The notes: generated by a model from the letters alone, not told the origin. A DNA stretch of 43,492 bases from Gammaproteobacteria bacterium (GCA_024641475.1 JAHECZ010000023.1:1-43492); one strand, 5' to 3'. Counted from the first letter of the stretch, positions 1 through 10,535 are shown. Numbers and translations are program-made.

Positions 1-3
1 ACC

Positions 4-201
4 ATGCCCGATGATAATCACGTGTTAATTTTACTGCGACGCCTTCAAGAAGCGATCCGAACGAAGCACCAGCCGATGATTGTAAGTTGCGGCGGCGCTT
101 TGAAGCGTGCCGGGTACGTTGCGCCTGCGACGGTGAAGGAATGCCAGCACATGAGTTTTAACCTTAAGCTATGGCAAGTGGAATCGTCCTCGGTAAATTG
201 A
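4..201 (+). CDS. Hypothetical small ORF (65 aa), doubtful
   Basis: An ATG-to-TGA reading frame at the very edge of the window, with only three bases visible upstream, so neither a ribosome-binding site nor a longer upstream frame can be judged. The product is basic in its first half and matches no family I recognise. It lies beyond the 3' end of tRNA-Glu, where integrated elements usually sit, so it may be the end of an element gene or a chance frame. The function is unknown. Confidence 0.25.
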   Translation: MPDDNHVLILLRRLQEAIRTKHQPMIVSCGGALKRAGYVAPATVKECQHMSFNLKLWQVESSSVN

Positions 202-216
202 TAACCCTCGCCCGAT

Positions 217-242
217 CTCAAACTGCAAATTTGCAGTCTGAG
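217..242. repeat. Palindrome at left edge, next to tRNA-Glu flank
   Basis: A 26-bp inverted repeat with one mismatched pair. Its core ACTGCAAATTTGCAGT (222-237) is a perfect 16-bp palindrome. AAATTTGCAG occurs again at 276-285. It could be a protein-binding site or a hairpin of an integrated element. It has no T-run and so is not an ordinary terminator. Apart from this, the ORF at 4-201 and the TTCCGTAC repeats, I see nothing else in 1-360. Confidence 0.5.
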
Positions 243-299
243 GTTCCCCGCGTTCAGTCAAAAATCAGCATACGAAAATTTGCAGAAACCCGAAATTTT

Positions 300-337
300 T
301 TCCGTACAGGGCAAAATGTTCCGTACGTGTTCCGTAC
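300..337 (+). repeat. Three TTCCGTAC direct repeats beside tRNA-Glu
   Basis: TTCCGTAC occurs at 300-307, 319-326 and 330-337, ending 24 bp from the 3' end of tRNA-Glu. Short direct repeats next to a tRNA 3' end are the usual form of integrase arm-type sites, so these are candidates for such sites. No integrase gene is visible because the window starts at base 1. Confidence 0.45.
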
Positions 338-360
338 GGTTTTTGTAAGTCATTGAAAAA

Positions 361-436
361 TGGTGCTCCCAAGGGGTTTCGAACCCCTGTTACCGGCGTG
401 AGAGGCCAGCGTCCTAGGCCGCTAGACGATGGGAGC
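361..436 (-). tRNA. tRNA-Glu (anticodon CTC)
   Basis: A 76-nt cloverleaf with encoded CCA. The acceptor stem is GCTCCCA at the 5' side, and the T-arm carries GGTTCGAACCCC-type sequence. The anticodon loop is CTCTCAC, giving anticodon CTC (plus-strand bases 400-402). The sequence closely follows E. coli tRNA-Glu except that the wobble base is C. It is the minor Glu isoacceptor, reading GAG only; a TTC species is presumably encoded elsewhere. The gene is divergent from pcnB. Confidence 0.95.
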
Positions 437-462
437 GGTATTCGGCGAACCATGAAGCTGCT

Positions 463-491
463 ATTATACGCCGGATGCATTTACGCTTAAA
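463..491 (-). promoter_or_regulatory. Promoter of tRNA-Glu
   Basis: On the minus strand a perfect -10 TATAAT (463-468) lies 26 bases before the tRNA 5' end. A weak -35 TTTAAG (486-491) is 17 bp further upstream. Confidence 0.55.
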
Positions 492-503
492 TAGCCACGC
501 CTG

Positions 504-1805
504 ATGGATAACAAGGCAACCTCCAGCTCTCCCCGCATTATTCCGCGCCCCGAGCATACGATTTCACGTGCAAATATCAGTGAGCAGGCACGCAAGGTCC
601 TCTATCGTTTGCACGATGCCGGTTACGCGGCGTTTTTAGTTGGTGGCGGGGTAAGAGATATATTATTGGGGTTGCGGCCCAAGGATTTTGATGTTGCCAC
701 CAATGCCACGCCCGAGCAGGTAAAAGATCTGTTTCGCAATTGCCGGTTAATTGGCCGGCGCTTTCGTCTGGCGCATGTATTTTTTGGGCGAGATATTATC
801 GAAGTAGCCACGTTCCGCGGCCATCATTCCCAGGCAGAACATGTTGAAGATGGCTTGATGCACGAAGGCATGTTATTGCGCGATAACGTCTATGGCACGT
901 TGGAAGAAGATGCCTGGCGGCGTGATTTCAGTGTCAACGCCTTATATTATAACATTGCCGACTTTTCTCTGGTGGATTACACCGATGGTATGAGCGATCT
1001 GCAACAACAACGGTTGCGGATGATTGGTGATCCAATGGTTCGTTGTCAGGAAGATCCGGTACGCATGCTACGTGCCATCCGCTTTGCGGCCAAACTTGGT
1101 TTTAGTCTTGACGATTCGGTCGTGCATGCCATCGAACAACATCGCACTCGCTTGCAGGCAGTGCCGCCGGCACGTTTATTTGACGAATTACTCAAGCTGT
1201 TTTTAAAAGGCCATGCCCTGCGTACCTACGAATTGTTGCGACAATATAATTTATTGGCTGTCTTGTTTCCTGCGGTCGATCATCTGCTCAAGCAAGCTGA
1301 CGCCTTCGCGGATCAGTTTATCCGTCAGGCGCTGATTAATACTGACCAGCGAATTGCGCAGGAAAAACCGGTCAACCCGGCATTTTTATTTGCAGCCATG
1401 TTATGGGGGCCGTTATTACATGCCGTTAACGTATTGCGGCAACAAAAAATGTCACCGATTCAGGCCATGCAGGTGGCCAGTGGTGATGTGCTGGAAGAAC
1501 AGGCGCAAGTGATTGCATTGCCGAAACGTTTTCGTTTGCCGATCCGCGAAATCTGGGCTGGCCAGTCACGGCTGGAGAAACGCCAGGGGCGACGTGCGCA
1601 CTGGTTTATGGAGCAGCCACGATTTCGCGCTGCGTATGATTTTTTATTATTACGACAACAGGCAGGTGAAACCGGTCTGGAAGAAATTTGTGAATGGTGG
1701 ACGCATTTCCAGACTGCCAATGAGCATGAACGTAAACAGATGACCCAGACACGACGGCATCCCTCACACAAACCACCCAAACTACCCGATACCAACGAGG
1801 CATAA
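504..1805 (+). CDS. pcnB: Poly(A) polymerase I
   Basis: Adds 3' poly(A) tails to RNA, promoting degradation by the exosome-like degradosome. The 433-aa product has the class II nucleotidyltransferase head: GGGVRD at residues 47-52 and the metal-binding DFD at 61-63. The motif RRFRLAHV (85-92) follows, which I use to separate PcnB from CCA-adding enzymes, and an RNA-binding domain fills roughly 190-300. The N-terminal IIPRPEHTISRANIS stretch and the basic C-terminal tail are also PcnB-like. The ATG at 504 is the only start that keeps the conserved N-terminus. Its stop lies one base before folK, so the two are probably co-transcribed. Confidence 0.95.
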   Translation: MDNKATSSSPRIIPRPEHTISRANISEQARKVLYRLHDAGYAAFLVGGGVRDILLGLRPKDFDVATNATPEQVKDLFRNCRLIGRRFRLAHVFFGRDIIEVATFRGHHSQAEHVEDGLMHEGMLLRDNVYGTLEEDAWRRDFSVNALYYNIADFSLVDYTDGMSDLQQQRLRMIGDPMVRCQEDPVRMLRAIRFAAKLGFSLDDSVVHAIEQHRTRLQAVPPARLFDELLKLFLKGHALRTYELLRQYNLLAVLFPAVDHLLKQADAFADQFIRQALINTDQRIAQEKPVNPAFLFAAMLWGPLLHAVNVLRQQKMSPIQAMQVASGDVLEEQAQVIALPKRFRLPIREIWAGQSRLEKRQGRRAHWFMEQPRFRAAYDFLLLRQQAGETGLEEICEWWTHFQTANEHERKQMTQTRRHPSHKPPKLPDTNEA

Positions 1806-1806
1806 T

Positions 1807-2295
1807 ATGCCGCGTGCATATATCGGTCTGGGCAGTAACTTGCAGGATCCGGTTGCGCAAATTCTCAACGCCAAAGCTGCGCTTATGCAGCTACCCGAAT
1901 CGCGCTTTGTGGCAATTTCACCGCTTTATCGCAATCCTCCTTTCGGATCGGTGCCACAACCGGCTTTCGTTAATGCCGTAGCGGGTCTTGATACAGAATT
2001 ACCTGGTTTTGAGTTATTGGCAGCGTTGCAATTAATCGAAGCAGCACAAGGTCGACAACGAAGTGCGCAGCGCTGGGGACCACGCACGTTGGATCTGGAT
2101 ATCCTGCTCTATGGTGAAATTGTCATCAATCATCCGCAGTTGCAAGTTCCACATCCTGGTCTATCTGAACGCAATTTTGTTCTGTATCCTCTCCATGATA
2201 TTGTCCCGACATTAGTCATACCCGGGTTTGGGCCATTAAGTGAATTGTTGCAACATTGCAGTGCGGAAGGTTTGGAGCGACTCGAGCCGATATGA
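1807..2295 (+). CDS. folK: HPPK, folate pyrophosphokinase
   Basis: 2-Amino-4-hydroxy-6-hydroxymethyldihydropteridine pyrophosphokinase transfers pyrophosphate from ATP to hydroxymethyl-dihydropterin ahead of dihydropteroate synthase in folate synthesis. The 162-aa length is typical. The N-terminal YIGLGSNL (5-12) and the signature RWGPRTLDLDILLYG (89-103) are present, with D96 and D98 as the probable magnesium ligands. The stop overlaps the next start as ATGA, so translation of the kinase behind it is probably coupled. Confidence 0.96.
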   Translation: MPRAYIGLGSNLQDPVAQILNAKAALMQLPESRFVAISPLYRNPPFGSVPQPAFVNAVAGLDTELPGFELLAALQLIEAAQGRQRSAQRWGPRTLDLDILLYGEIVINHPQLQVPHPGLSERNFVLYPLHDIVPTLVIPGFGPLSELLQHCSAEGLERLEPI

Positions 2296-2939
2296 CAAAG
2301 CCCCTGGATTATATTGTGGTGGAAGGCCCGGTGGGTGTCGGCAAAACGACCCTGGCTAAACGCCTGGCGGAAAGTTTTAATTCTGACGTGTTATTAGAAG
2401 GTGCGGAGGAGAATCCATTTCTGGATCGTTTTTATCAGGATCCTCGTTCAGCCGCATTGCAAACGCAGCTATTTTTCCTGTTTCAGCGTGCGCGACAAAT
2501 TCAGGATTTGCGTCAATCTGATTTATTTCGACCAGTGCGGGTTGCGGATTTTATTCTGGAAAAAGATCGTCTGTTTGCAGAACTCACCCTGGATGAACAT
2601 GAATTCAAATTATATCAACAGGTGTATGCACATCTTACTATCGATGCGCCGCGTCCTGATCTCGTGGTGTACTTACAGGCGCCAGTCGATATCCTGTTGC
2701 GCCGTGTGAACAAACGTGGTCGACAGTATGAGCGGAACATAAGTGAGGAATATCTGCAACGGATTGTGGAATCCTATACCCGTTTTTTCTATGATTACAA
2801 TCAATCGCCGTTACTGATAGTCAATGCTGCGGAAATCGATTTTGCCAACAATGATACTGATTATCAGTTATTATTGGAGCAGGTGCGTAAGGCGCGCAGC
2901 GGCCGTCATTATTTCAACCCAACTCCACTGAATCTCTGA
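2292..2939 (+). CDS. Deoxynucleoside kinase (dNK family)
   Basis: A cytosolic nucleotide-salvage kinase of the deoxyadenosine/deoxyguanosine kinase family, 215 aa. The P-loop is EGPVGVGKTT (11-20), the conserved EKDRLFA stretch lies near residue 90, and a lid-like RGRQYERNIS segment near 140. The frame is open upstream to 2256, but the ATG at 2292 overlapping folK's stop gives the conserved N-terminus (DYIVVEGPVG). Which deoxynucleoside it prefers cannot be read from the sequence. A kinase of this family between folK and panB recurs in several gammaproteobacteria (from memory), so the position is ancestral rather than a recent insertion. Confidence 0.85.
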   Translation: MTKPLDYIVVEGPVGVGKTTLAKRLAESFNSDVLLEGAEENPFLDRFYQDPRSAALQTQLFFLFQRARQIQDLRQSDLFRPVRVADFILEKDRLFAELTLDEHEFKLYQQVYAHLTIDAPRPDLVVYLQAPVDILLRRVNKRGRQYERNISEEYLQRIVESYTRFFYDYNQSPLLIVNAAEIDFANNDTDYQLLLEQVRKARSGRHYFNPTPLNL

Positions 2940-2941
2940 AG

Positions 2942-3790
2942 ATGACAACACCACCATATAATTCTACTCAAGCCAAGCCAGCAACAGTCACGTTGCAGAC
3001 ATTACGCAAAATGAAACAGGCGCGAGAAAAGATCGTCATGCTGACTGCGTATGATGCCAGCTTTGCAGCGATGTTAGATCGTGCGGCTGTTGACATTATT
3101 CTGGTTGGTGATTCGCTGGGAATGGTGGTGCAAGGTTATGCAACGACTATTCCGGTAACTATGGATGATATGGTGTATCACACGCGTCTGGTTGCACGCG
3201 CGCAACAACGTGCCATGTTAATGGCGGATATGCCGTTTATGAGTTATAGCGATCCGCAGCGGGCATTGGAAAATGCCGCGCGCTTCATGCAAGAGGCTGG
3301 CGCACAAATTGTGAAACTGGAAGGTGGCGGCGATCTCGCCGCCGTCGTGGAAAAACTGGCCAGTAACAATATTCCCGTATGTGCCCATTTGGGTTTGCAG
3401 CCGCAATCAGTGCACAAACTTGGTGGCTATCGTGTGCAGGGTCGTGATCCCGCCGCCGCCGAGGCGATGTTGCTCGAAGCGCAGGCGATGCAGGCTGCGG
3501 GCGCAGATATGATTTTGCTTGAATGTGTTCCCGCTGCACTGGCACAACGCATCACTGATTCTGTATCCATTCCAACAATTGGCATTGGTGCCGGCCCGCA
3601 TACCGATGGACAAGTATTGGTTAGCTATGATGTGCTGGGTATATCCTGCGGCCGTCCACCGAAATTTGCGAAAAATTTTCTGGCTGATCTCAAAGGGTCG
3701 GAAGAAATCAGCATCGAGGCTGCAGTACGCGCATATGTGACTGCTGTCAGACAGGGACGTTTTCCCGATGCGACTCAGGCGATGGCCTGA
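2942..3790 (+). CDS. panB: Ketopantoate hydroxymethyltransferase
   Basis: 3-Methyl-2-oxobutanoate hydroxymethyltransferase makes ketopantoate from 2-ketoisovalerate and methylene-tetrahydrofolate, the first step to pantothenate. The 282-aa product has VGDSLGMVVQGY (55-66), MADMPFMSY (95-102) and KLEGG (125-129). D57, D96 and E127 are the expected metal ligands. It has about 18 more N-terminal residues than the usual 264-aa enzyme; no better internal start is obvious. It begins two bases after the kinase stop and lies in one operon with panC. Confidence 0.96.
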   Translation: MTTPPYNSTQAKPATVTLQTLRKMKQAREKIVMLTAYDASFAAMLDRAAVDIILVGDSLGMVVQGYATTIPVTMDDMVYHTRLVARAQQRAMLMADMPFMSYSDPQRALENAARFMQEAGAQIVKLEGGGDLAAVVEKLASNNIPVCAHLGLQPQSVHKLGGYRVQGRDPAAAEAMLLEAQAMQAAGADMILLECVPAALAQRITDSVSIPTIGIGAGPHTDGQVLVSYDVLGISCGRPPKFAKNFLADLKGSEEISIEAAVRAYVTAVRQGRFPDATQAMA

Positions 3791-3802
3791 ACCATCACCG
3801 TC

Positions 3803-4654
3803 ATGGATATCATCCGTTCACCCGAACAGATGCAGACACGCGCGGCGGACTATCATCGGCAAGGTCGCACGATTGCATTTGTTCCCACCATGGGTAGCTT
3901 GCACGCCGGGCACGCACAACTGGTAAAACTTGCCAGGCAACATGCCGATGTGGTGGTCGCCAGTATCTTTGTCAATCCGTTGCAATTTGGTGTGAACGAA
4001 GATTTCAGTCGTTATCCACGTGCGCTCGACAGCGACAGTGAATTATTACTGCAGCACAAAGCGGATGTATTGTTTGCGCCAGCAGTTGCTGACATGTATC
4101 CCCATGGCACCGCCCAGACCAGTTTTGTTGAAGTGCCGGAGCTGGCCAATGAACTTGAAGGCGCGCATCGGCCCGGGCATTTTCGCGGCGTGGCCACCGT
4201 AGTGGCCAAATTATTTCATATGACACAACCGCACACGGCGTTATTTGGTGAAAAAGATTATCAACAGTTACTGGTGATCCGTCACATGGTGCGCGATCTG
4301 AATTTTCCCATTCAGGTTATCAGCGTTCCTACTGTTCGTGATGCTGATGGCGTGGCGTTGAGTTCACGCAATGCCTATCTCTCTGCCGCGCTGCGCGCGC
4401 GTGCACCACTTTTGTATCAAACACTGCGGCATGTAAAAGAACAGGTACAGAGTGGTGTGACGGATTTTGCCATGCTCGAAAAACAGGCCAGTAGTGACTT
4501 GCAGGCGGGTGGCTTTGTGCCGGATTACCTGACGATTCGACATGCCCATACACTGGCGGCACCACAATCCCACACGGAAAACTTGGTTATCCTGGCCGCG
4601 GCCCGTCTGGGCGAGACACGGCTGATTGATAATTTACAAATCGGGCCGATATAA
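3803..4654 (+). CDS. panC: Pantothenate synthetase
   Basis: Condenses pantoate and beta-alanine through a pantoyl-adenylate intermediate using ATP. The 283-aa product matches E. coli in length. It shows the nucleotide-binding PTMGSLHAGH (28-37), GEKDYQQL (149-156) and the KMSKS-like LSSRN (186-190). It starts 12 bp behind panB and shares its operon; panD follows after a 65-bp gap, so all three pathway-specific genes are together. Confidence 0.97.
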   Translation: MDIIRSPEQMQTRAADYHRQGRTIAFVPTMGSLHAGHAQLVKLARQHADVVVASIFVNPLQFGVNEDFSRYPRALDSDSELLLQHKADVLFAPAVADMYPHGTAQTSFVEVPELANELEGAHRPGHFRGVATVVAKLFHMTQPHTALFGEKDYQQLLVIRHMVRDLNFPIQVISVPTVRDADGVALSSRNAYLSAALRARAPLLYQTLRHVKEQVQSGVTDFAMLEKQASSDLQAGGFVPDYLTIRHAHTLAAPQSHTENLVILAAARLGETRLIDNLQIGPI

Positions 4655-4680
4655 AAGAGGGTGGTATTGCTGTTTTGGGG

Positions 4681-4689
4681 TGATACAAT
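4681..4689 (+). promoter_or_regulatory. Extended -10 promoter candidate before panD
   Basis: TGATACAAT fits an extended -10 (TGn plus TACAAT) 30 bases before panD. No good -35 hexamer is present at 17 bp. It might give panD expression separate from the folK-panC operon. Confidence 0.35.
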
Positions 4690-4719
4690 TAATCCGGTAT
4701 CAGTCAGAGGATTGCGCAA

Positions 4720-5109
4720 ATGATGGTTACGATGCTCCAGGCCAAATTACACCGTGCCCGGGTTACCCATTCAGAGCTGGAATATGAAGGCTCTTGCGCC
4801 ATTGATGGTACTTTGCTGGATGCTGCGGGCATACATGAGTATCAACAGATTGATATCTATAACATCACCAATGGCGAGCGGTTCACAACCTATGCCATTC
4901 GTGCCGAAGCAGATTCCGGCATTATTTCGATTAATGGTGCGGCGGCACATAAGGCCAAGCCTGACGACATTATCATTATCGCCACTTACACGACATTAGA
5001 TCAGCGCGAATTGGCAAGCTTCAAGCCTGCGCTGGTTTACGTCAATGCACAGAATCGTATTATTCGCACCAGCAGTTCCATTCCAGTACAACTGGTCAAC
5101 GCTAAATAA
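4720..5109 (+). CDS. panD: Aspartate 1-decarboxylase proenzyme
   Basis: Makes beta-alanine from aspartate for panC. The 129-aa proenzyme self-cleaves to create a pyruvoyl cofactor; the cleavage site Gly24-Ser25 is present in YEGSCAID. The start at 4720 reproduces E. coli numbering of that site, which supports it over 4723 or 4732. TNGERF and NGAAAH are further family motifs. The stop is one base from the stop of ppc on the other strand, leaving no room for a terminator between them. Confidence 0.95.
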   Translation: MMVTMLQAKLHRARVTHSELEYEGSCAIDGTLLDAAGIHEYQQIDIYNITNGERFTTYAIRAEADSGIISINGAAAHKAKPDDIIIIATYTTLDQRELASFKPALVYVNAQNRIIRTSSSIPVQLVNAK

Positions 5110-5110
5110 A

Positions 5111-7954
5111 TTAACCGGTATTACGCATTCCCGCTGCAATGGCATTGATGCTACGCAGTAGTGGATCCAGCCATTGATCGCGCTCTGCATCATCCAGATT
5201 ATTATCCCGGAAACGTTTCATCAACAGCAGTTGAATTTGATTCAACGGATCGAGGTAGGGGTTACGCCGCGCCAGTGACACCGCCAATTGCGGTGTTTCC
5301 GCCATCAAATAAGGCAGGCGTGAGATCGACAGTACCTGCATCACCGTCCGTTCGTGTTCTGCTTGAATGGTTTTAAATATACTGGCCGCCTGATCCTGGT
5401 TTTCGCACAGGGTGGCATAGGTTTCTGCAATCCCCATCTCAGCCTTGAACAGCGCCATTTGAGAGTTGCTCAATAAGGAGCGGAAGAACGGCCAGTCATG
5501 GAGCATCGACTGCAACTGTTGCAAACGTTCCGGATTGCCTTGCATCCAATTTTCCAGTGCCGTGCCAATACCATACCAGGCAGGCAAGGTGTGACGTGAT
5601 TGCGACCAGCCGAACACCCAGGGTATCGCACGAATCGACGTTTTGGAGCGACCGGTCTTGCTGCGATGCGCCGGGCGTGAACCGATGTTCATCAGGCGAA
5701 TTTCGGTCACCGGTGTGGCTTCATAGAAATAGTCGATAAAGCCGGGAGTCCTGTCGGTTAAGTCACGATAGCTTTGCTCGCCGGTATTCGCCAGTTCTTC
5801 CATGATCTGCAGATGCTGTGGATTGTCGATTGGCGGCTCGCCGATCAGATTGCTGCTGGCTTTGAGCAAACCGGTCACACCCATCGTAAGTTCATAGAGC
5901 GCGGTTTCGTGATTGCTGTATTTGTAATACAACACTTCACCTTGTTCAGTGAATTTGATTTCGCCTTCTACGGTACCGGGTGGTTGCGCCATGATCGAAT
6001 CATGTGTCGGGCCGCCACCGCGACCAACGGTACCGCCGCGACCGTGGAATAAACGGCAATGGATATTGCGGGCCTTGGTAGCGGCAATGATTTGTTGCTG
6101 CGCCTTATAGAGACTCCACGATGAGGAAAGAATCCCGCCATCTTTGCAGGAGTCCGAATAACCCAGCATCACTTCCTGTTTGTTGCCAGATGCGGAGAGT
6201 AATGCGGCATAGGTCGTGTTATCCAGCAAACGTTCCATTACCGGAACGATGTGGGTCAAATCTTCGATGGTTTCGAATAATGGCGAGACATGTAGCTGGC
6301 AGAACCATTCGGCGTCGCGGCGTCCAACCAGTCCGGTGAGCCAACCCAACAGCATGACTTCCATCACGTGGCTGGCTGCGTGGGTCATGGAAATGACGTA
6401 ATTCCCGATGGCATTACTGCTGACTTCATGATGCATGTCCGCGATGACATCAAAAACTTCGATGGTTTCACGACATTGTTCGGATAATTGTGCTCGATTA
6501 AGAACAGGTTTGGGGTTGATTACCATTTCCGCCAGCAATTGCAGGCGTTGCGTTTCATTGAGACTGTGGTAATCGACCTGGCGTAATTGCTGTACAACTT
6601 CTGCAACCGCATTGGAATGAATCGTGGATTCCTGACGGATATCCAATTGCGCCAGGAAGAAACCAAAGGTTTCCACCAGACGGATCATGTCCTTGAGTTC
6701 ACCATTGGCAACAATACCATCACCGTGGTAGCGCAATGAATCACGAATGACATACAAATCCTGCAAGAAGGCATTTTCGTTGCGATAGCCGTGACCGGCA
6801 TCGACATTACTATTACCTTGCATACGTTGCCGGATAACGTGACTCATACGGCGCAGGCGTTGGCGCATAAAATACAATTTGCGCCGATAGGGTTCACTCT
6901 TGAAACGATCGGGATGCTCAGCAAAGGTCTCCACCATTTCCGTCTCATCACGCGCGAGGCTTTGCAAGAATGGTTTGCTGGGTTTGCACAATTTGATGGA
7001 ATGCGTCAGCAGATGGCTGAGCTGGGTCATGCGCTTGTCGTATTCGTGCAATACTTCCAGGGCTTGCAGGCGCAAAGCCAGCACGGTGGTTTGTGGTTTG
7101 ACGAAAGGATTGCCGTCACGATCGCCACCGATCCAGGAACCAAAGCGGATAAAGCTCGGCACGCTAATGGCACTCTCCTGTTCGGGATTATTACCATAAA
7201 TCGTGGTCAGTGAGCGTTCCATGTTGCGATAGACCTGCGGCACAGCGGAGAACAGGCTTTCATTAAAATGCTGCAAGCCGTTTTTAACTTCATCGATAAC
7301 CTGCATGCGTCGGGTTCGTACTTCATTAGTCTTGTAAAGAATCTGGATGTGTCGTTCAAGTTGTTCGGTCAGGTCTTCGCGTTCGAGACGATTGAGTCGG
7401 GCGTTCATTTGCGAATTGATCACGAAAATTCGCCGCAGCGCCTGCATGATAGTGAGGCGTTTGGATTCAGTGGGGTGCGCCGTGAATACCGGGATGTACA
7501 TCAGCTTGTCGAGCAAGGTTTGCAACTGATCGGCGGTGACACCTTTTTTCTTTAGTTCACGCAAGGTGACTTCAAAGGATCCCATCCAACGTGGGCCATA
7601 ACGATCGACATCACGGCGGCGTTGACGATGACTGTAATCTTCTTCAGCAATATTTACCAAACTGAAATAGGTGCTGAAAGCGCGGATAACCCGCGCCATA
7701 CTTTCGTTGTCGAGGCTTTCAATAAGTTCCAGCAGTCGTTGCCGCTTGGTTTTGTCTTCTTTTTGCCGCAGTGCGATATGGCCCTTGCGCAGGGTTTCCA
7801 CGGCGATGTATACGCGTTGCCCGGCATGTTGTTGCAGAATTTTTCCGAGCAACGAACCCAGCAGCTTCACTTGTTGGCGAAGGGATTTATCCTTGGTATC
7901 TGCCGTGGGCGATTTTGCCTTGCGCACGGGGAACGGTTTTATCTGGGCAGTCAT
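5111..7954 (-). CDS. ppc: Phosphoenolpyruvate carboxylase
   Basis: Carboxylates phosphoenolpyruvate with bicarbonate to oxaloacetate, replenishing the TCA cycle. At 947 aa it is somewhat longer than the 883-aa E. coli enzyme, mostly through a lysine-rich N-terminal extension of about 30 residues. The catalytic FTAHPTE is at 157-163, with H160 matching E. coli His138. WIGGDRDGNPFV, the glycine loop FHGRGGTVGRGGGPTH and the C-terminal AAGMRNTG are intact. No strong ribosome-binding site precedes the ATG. Internal frames on the plus strand across it are shadows. Confidence 0.97.
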   Translation of the reverse strand: MTAQIKPFPVRKAKSPTADTKDKSLRQQVKLLGSLLGKILQQHAGQRVYIAVETLRKGHIALRQKEDKTKRQRLLELIESLDNESMARVIRAFSTYFSLVNIAEEDYSHRQRRRDVDRYGPRWMGSFEVTLRELKKKGVTADQLQTLLDKLMYIPVFTAHPTESKRLTIMQALRRIFVINSQMNARLNRLEREDLTEQLERHIQILYKTNEVRTRRMQVIDEVKNGLQHFNESLFSAVPQVYRNMERSLTTIYGNNPEQESAISVPSFIRFGSWIGGDRDGNPFVKPQTTVLALRLQALEVLHEYDKRMTQLSHLLTHSIKLCKPSKPFLQSLARDETEMVETFAEHPDRFKSEPYRRKLYFMRQRLRRMSHVIRQRMQGNSNVDAGHGYRNENAFLQDLYVIRDSLRYHGDGIVANGELKDMIRLVETFGFFLAQLDIRQESTIHSNAVAEVVQQLRQVDYHSLNETQRLQLLAEMVINPKPVLNRAQLSEQCRETIEVFDVIADMHHEVSSNAIGNYVISMTHAASHVMEVMLLGWLTGLVGRRDAEWFCQLHVSPLFETIEDLTHIVPVMERLLDNTTYAALLSASGNKQEVMLGYSDSCKDGGILSSSWSLYKAQQQIIAATKARNIHCRLFHGRGGTVGRGGGPTHDSIMAQPPGTVEGEIKFTEQGEVLYYKYSNHETALYELTMGVTGLLKASSNLIGEPPIDNPQHLQIMEELANTGEQSYRDLTDRTPGFIDYFYEATPVTEIRLMNIGSRPAHRSKTGRSKTSIRAIPWVFGWSQSRHTLPAWYGIGTALENWMQGNPERLQQLQSMLHDWPFFRSLLSNSQMALFKAEMGIAETYATLCENQDQAASIFKTIQAEHERTVMQVLSISRLPYLMAETPQLAVSLARRNPYLDPLNQIQLLLMKRFRDNNLDDAERDQWLDPLLRSINAIAAGMRNTG

Positions 7955-7988
7955 GTTTTGATTAACAATATTAGTGAAATCCGCGGTT

Positions 7989-8016
7989 ATTATACTGGGT
8001 TTGTGCGTGCTGTCTG
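7989..8016 (-). promoter_or_regulatory. ppc promoter candidate
   Basis: On the minus strand CAGACA (8011-8016) is separated by 16 bp from a perfect TATAAT (7989-7994), 34 bases before the ppc start codon. Confidence 0.5.
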
Positions 8017-8023
8017 CGGATGA

Positions 8024-8040
8024 GATGGAATAATTCCATC
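8024..8040. repeat. Short perfect inverted repeat
   Basis: GATGGAAT and ATTCCATC face each other across a single base, just upstream of the ppc promoter and downstream of tRNA-Leu. It lacks a T-run. It may be part of the tRNA 3' trailer structure or an operator for ppc. Confidence 0.4.
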
Positions 8041-8049
8041 GCTACCATC

Positions 8050-8098
8050 TCGCACTAGTGAACCGGAATAGCATGATAATGCGTCCGTTTTAGTGCGA
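8050..8098 (-). terminator. Long hairpin behind tRNA-Leu
   Basis: The arms TCGCACTA (8050-8057) and TAGTGCGA (8091-8098) pair perfectly around 33 bases, which contain an inner GCAT-GATA-ATGC hairpin. It begins seven bases past the tRNA-Leu 3' end. There is no T-tract, so it may be a processing or Rho-dependent end rather than an intrinsic terminator. Confidence 0.35.
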
Positions 8099-8104
8099 AG
8101 TGGG

Positions 8105-8189
8105 TGGTAGCCGAGGTCGGACTCGAACCGACACGCCCGAAGGCACAGCATTTTGAGTGCTGCGTGTCTACCAATTCCACCACTCGGCC
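8105..8189 (-). tRNA. tRNA-Leu (anticodon CAA)
   Basis: An 85-nt class II tRNA with encoded CCA. The anticodon stem CAGCA/TGCTG carries loop CTCAAAA, giving anticodon CAA. A variable arm GCCTTCGGGC, T-loop GTTCGAGT and discriminator A are present. The first acceptor pair is G-U. It reads UUG codons. Confidence 0.95.
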
Positions 8190-8203
8190 CCGAAAGGGCG
8201 CTC

Positions 8204-8231
8204 ATTATAGACATTTTCCCTTCGCTGGCAA
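8204..8231 (-). promoter_or_regulatory. Promoter of tRNA-Leu, GC-rich discriminator
   Basis: On the minus strand TTGCCA (8226-8231), a 16-bp spacer and TATAAT (8204-8209) precede the tRNA by about 15 bases. The stretch after the -10 is GAGCGCCC, the GC-rich discriminator typical of stringently controlled stable-RNA promoters. Confidence 0.7.
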
Positions 8232-8312
8232 ACGGTATGCACCGAATCAAGCCACGCTGCGCAGATAATTGGCTTAGAATACGCAGCTTGTTCAGTTAAC
8301 CCGCACGCGTCC

Positions 8313-10485
<2,173 letters not shown>

Positions 10486-10535
10486 TACGCGGCCATACGC
10501 TGGCCAATAATCCAAAATTAAAGAGGTAGGACGAG

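Noticed and set aside
6791-7213. 140-aa plus-strand frame inside ppc, and similar ones at 5774 and 7622
   Set aside because: They lie fully inside a well-supported gene on the other strand; such long shadow frames are common there.
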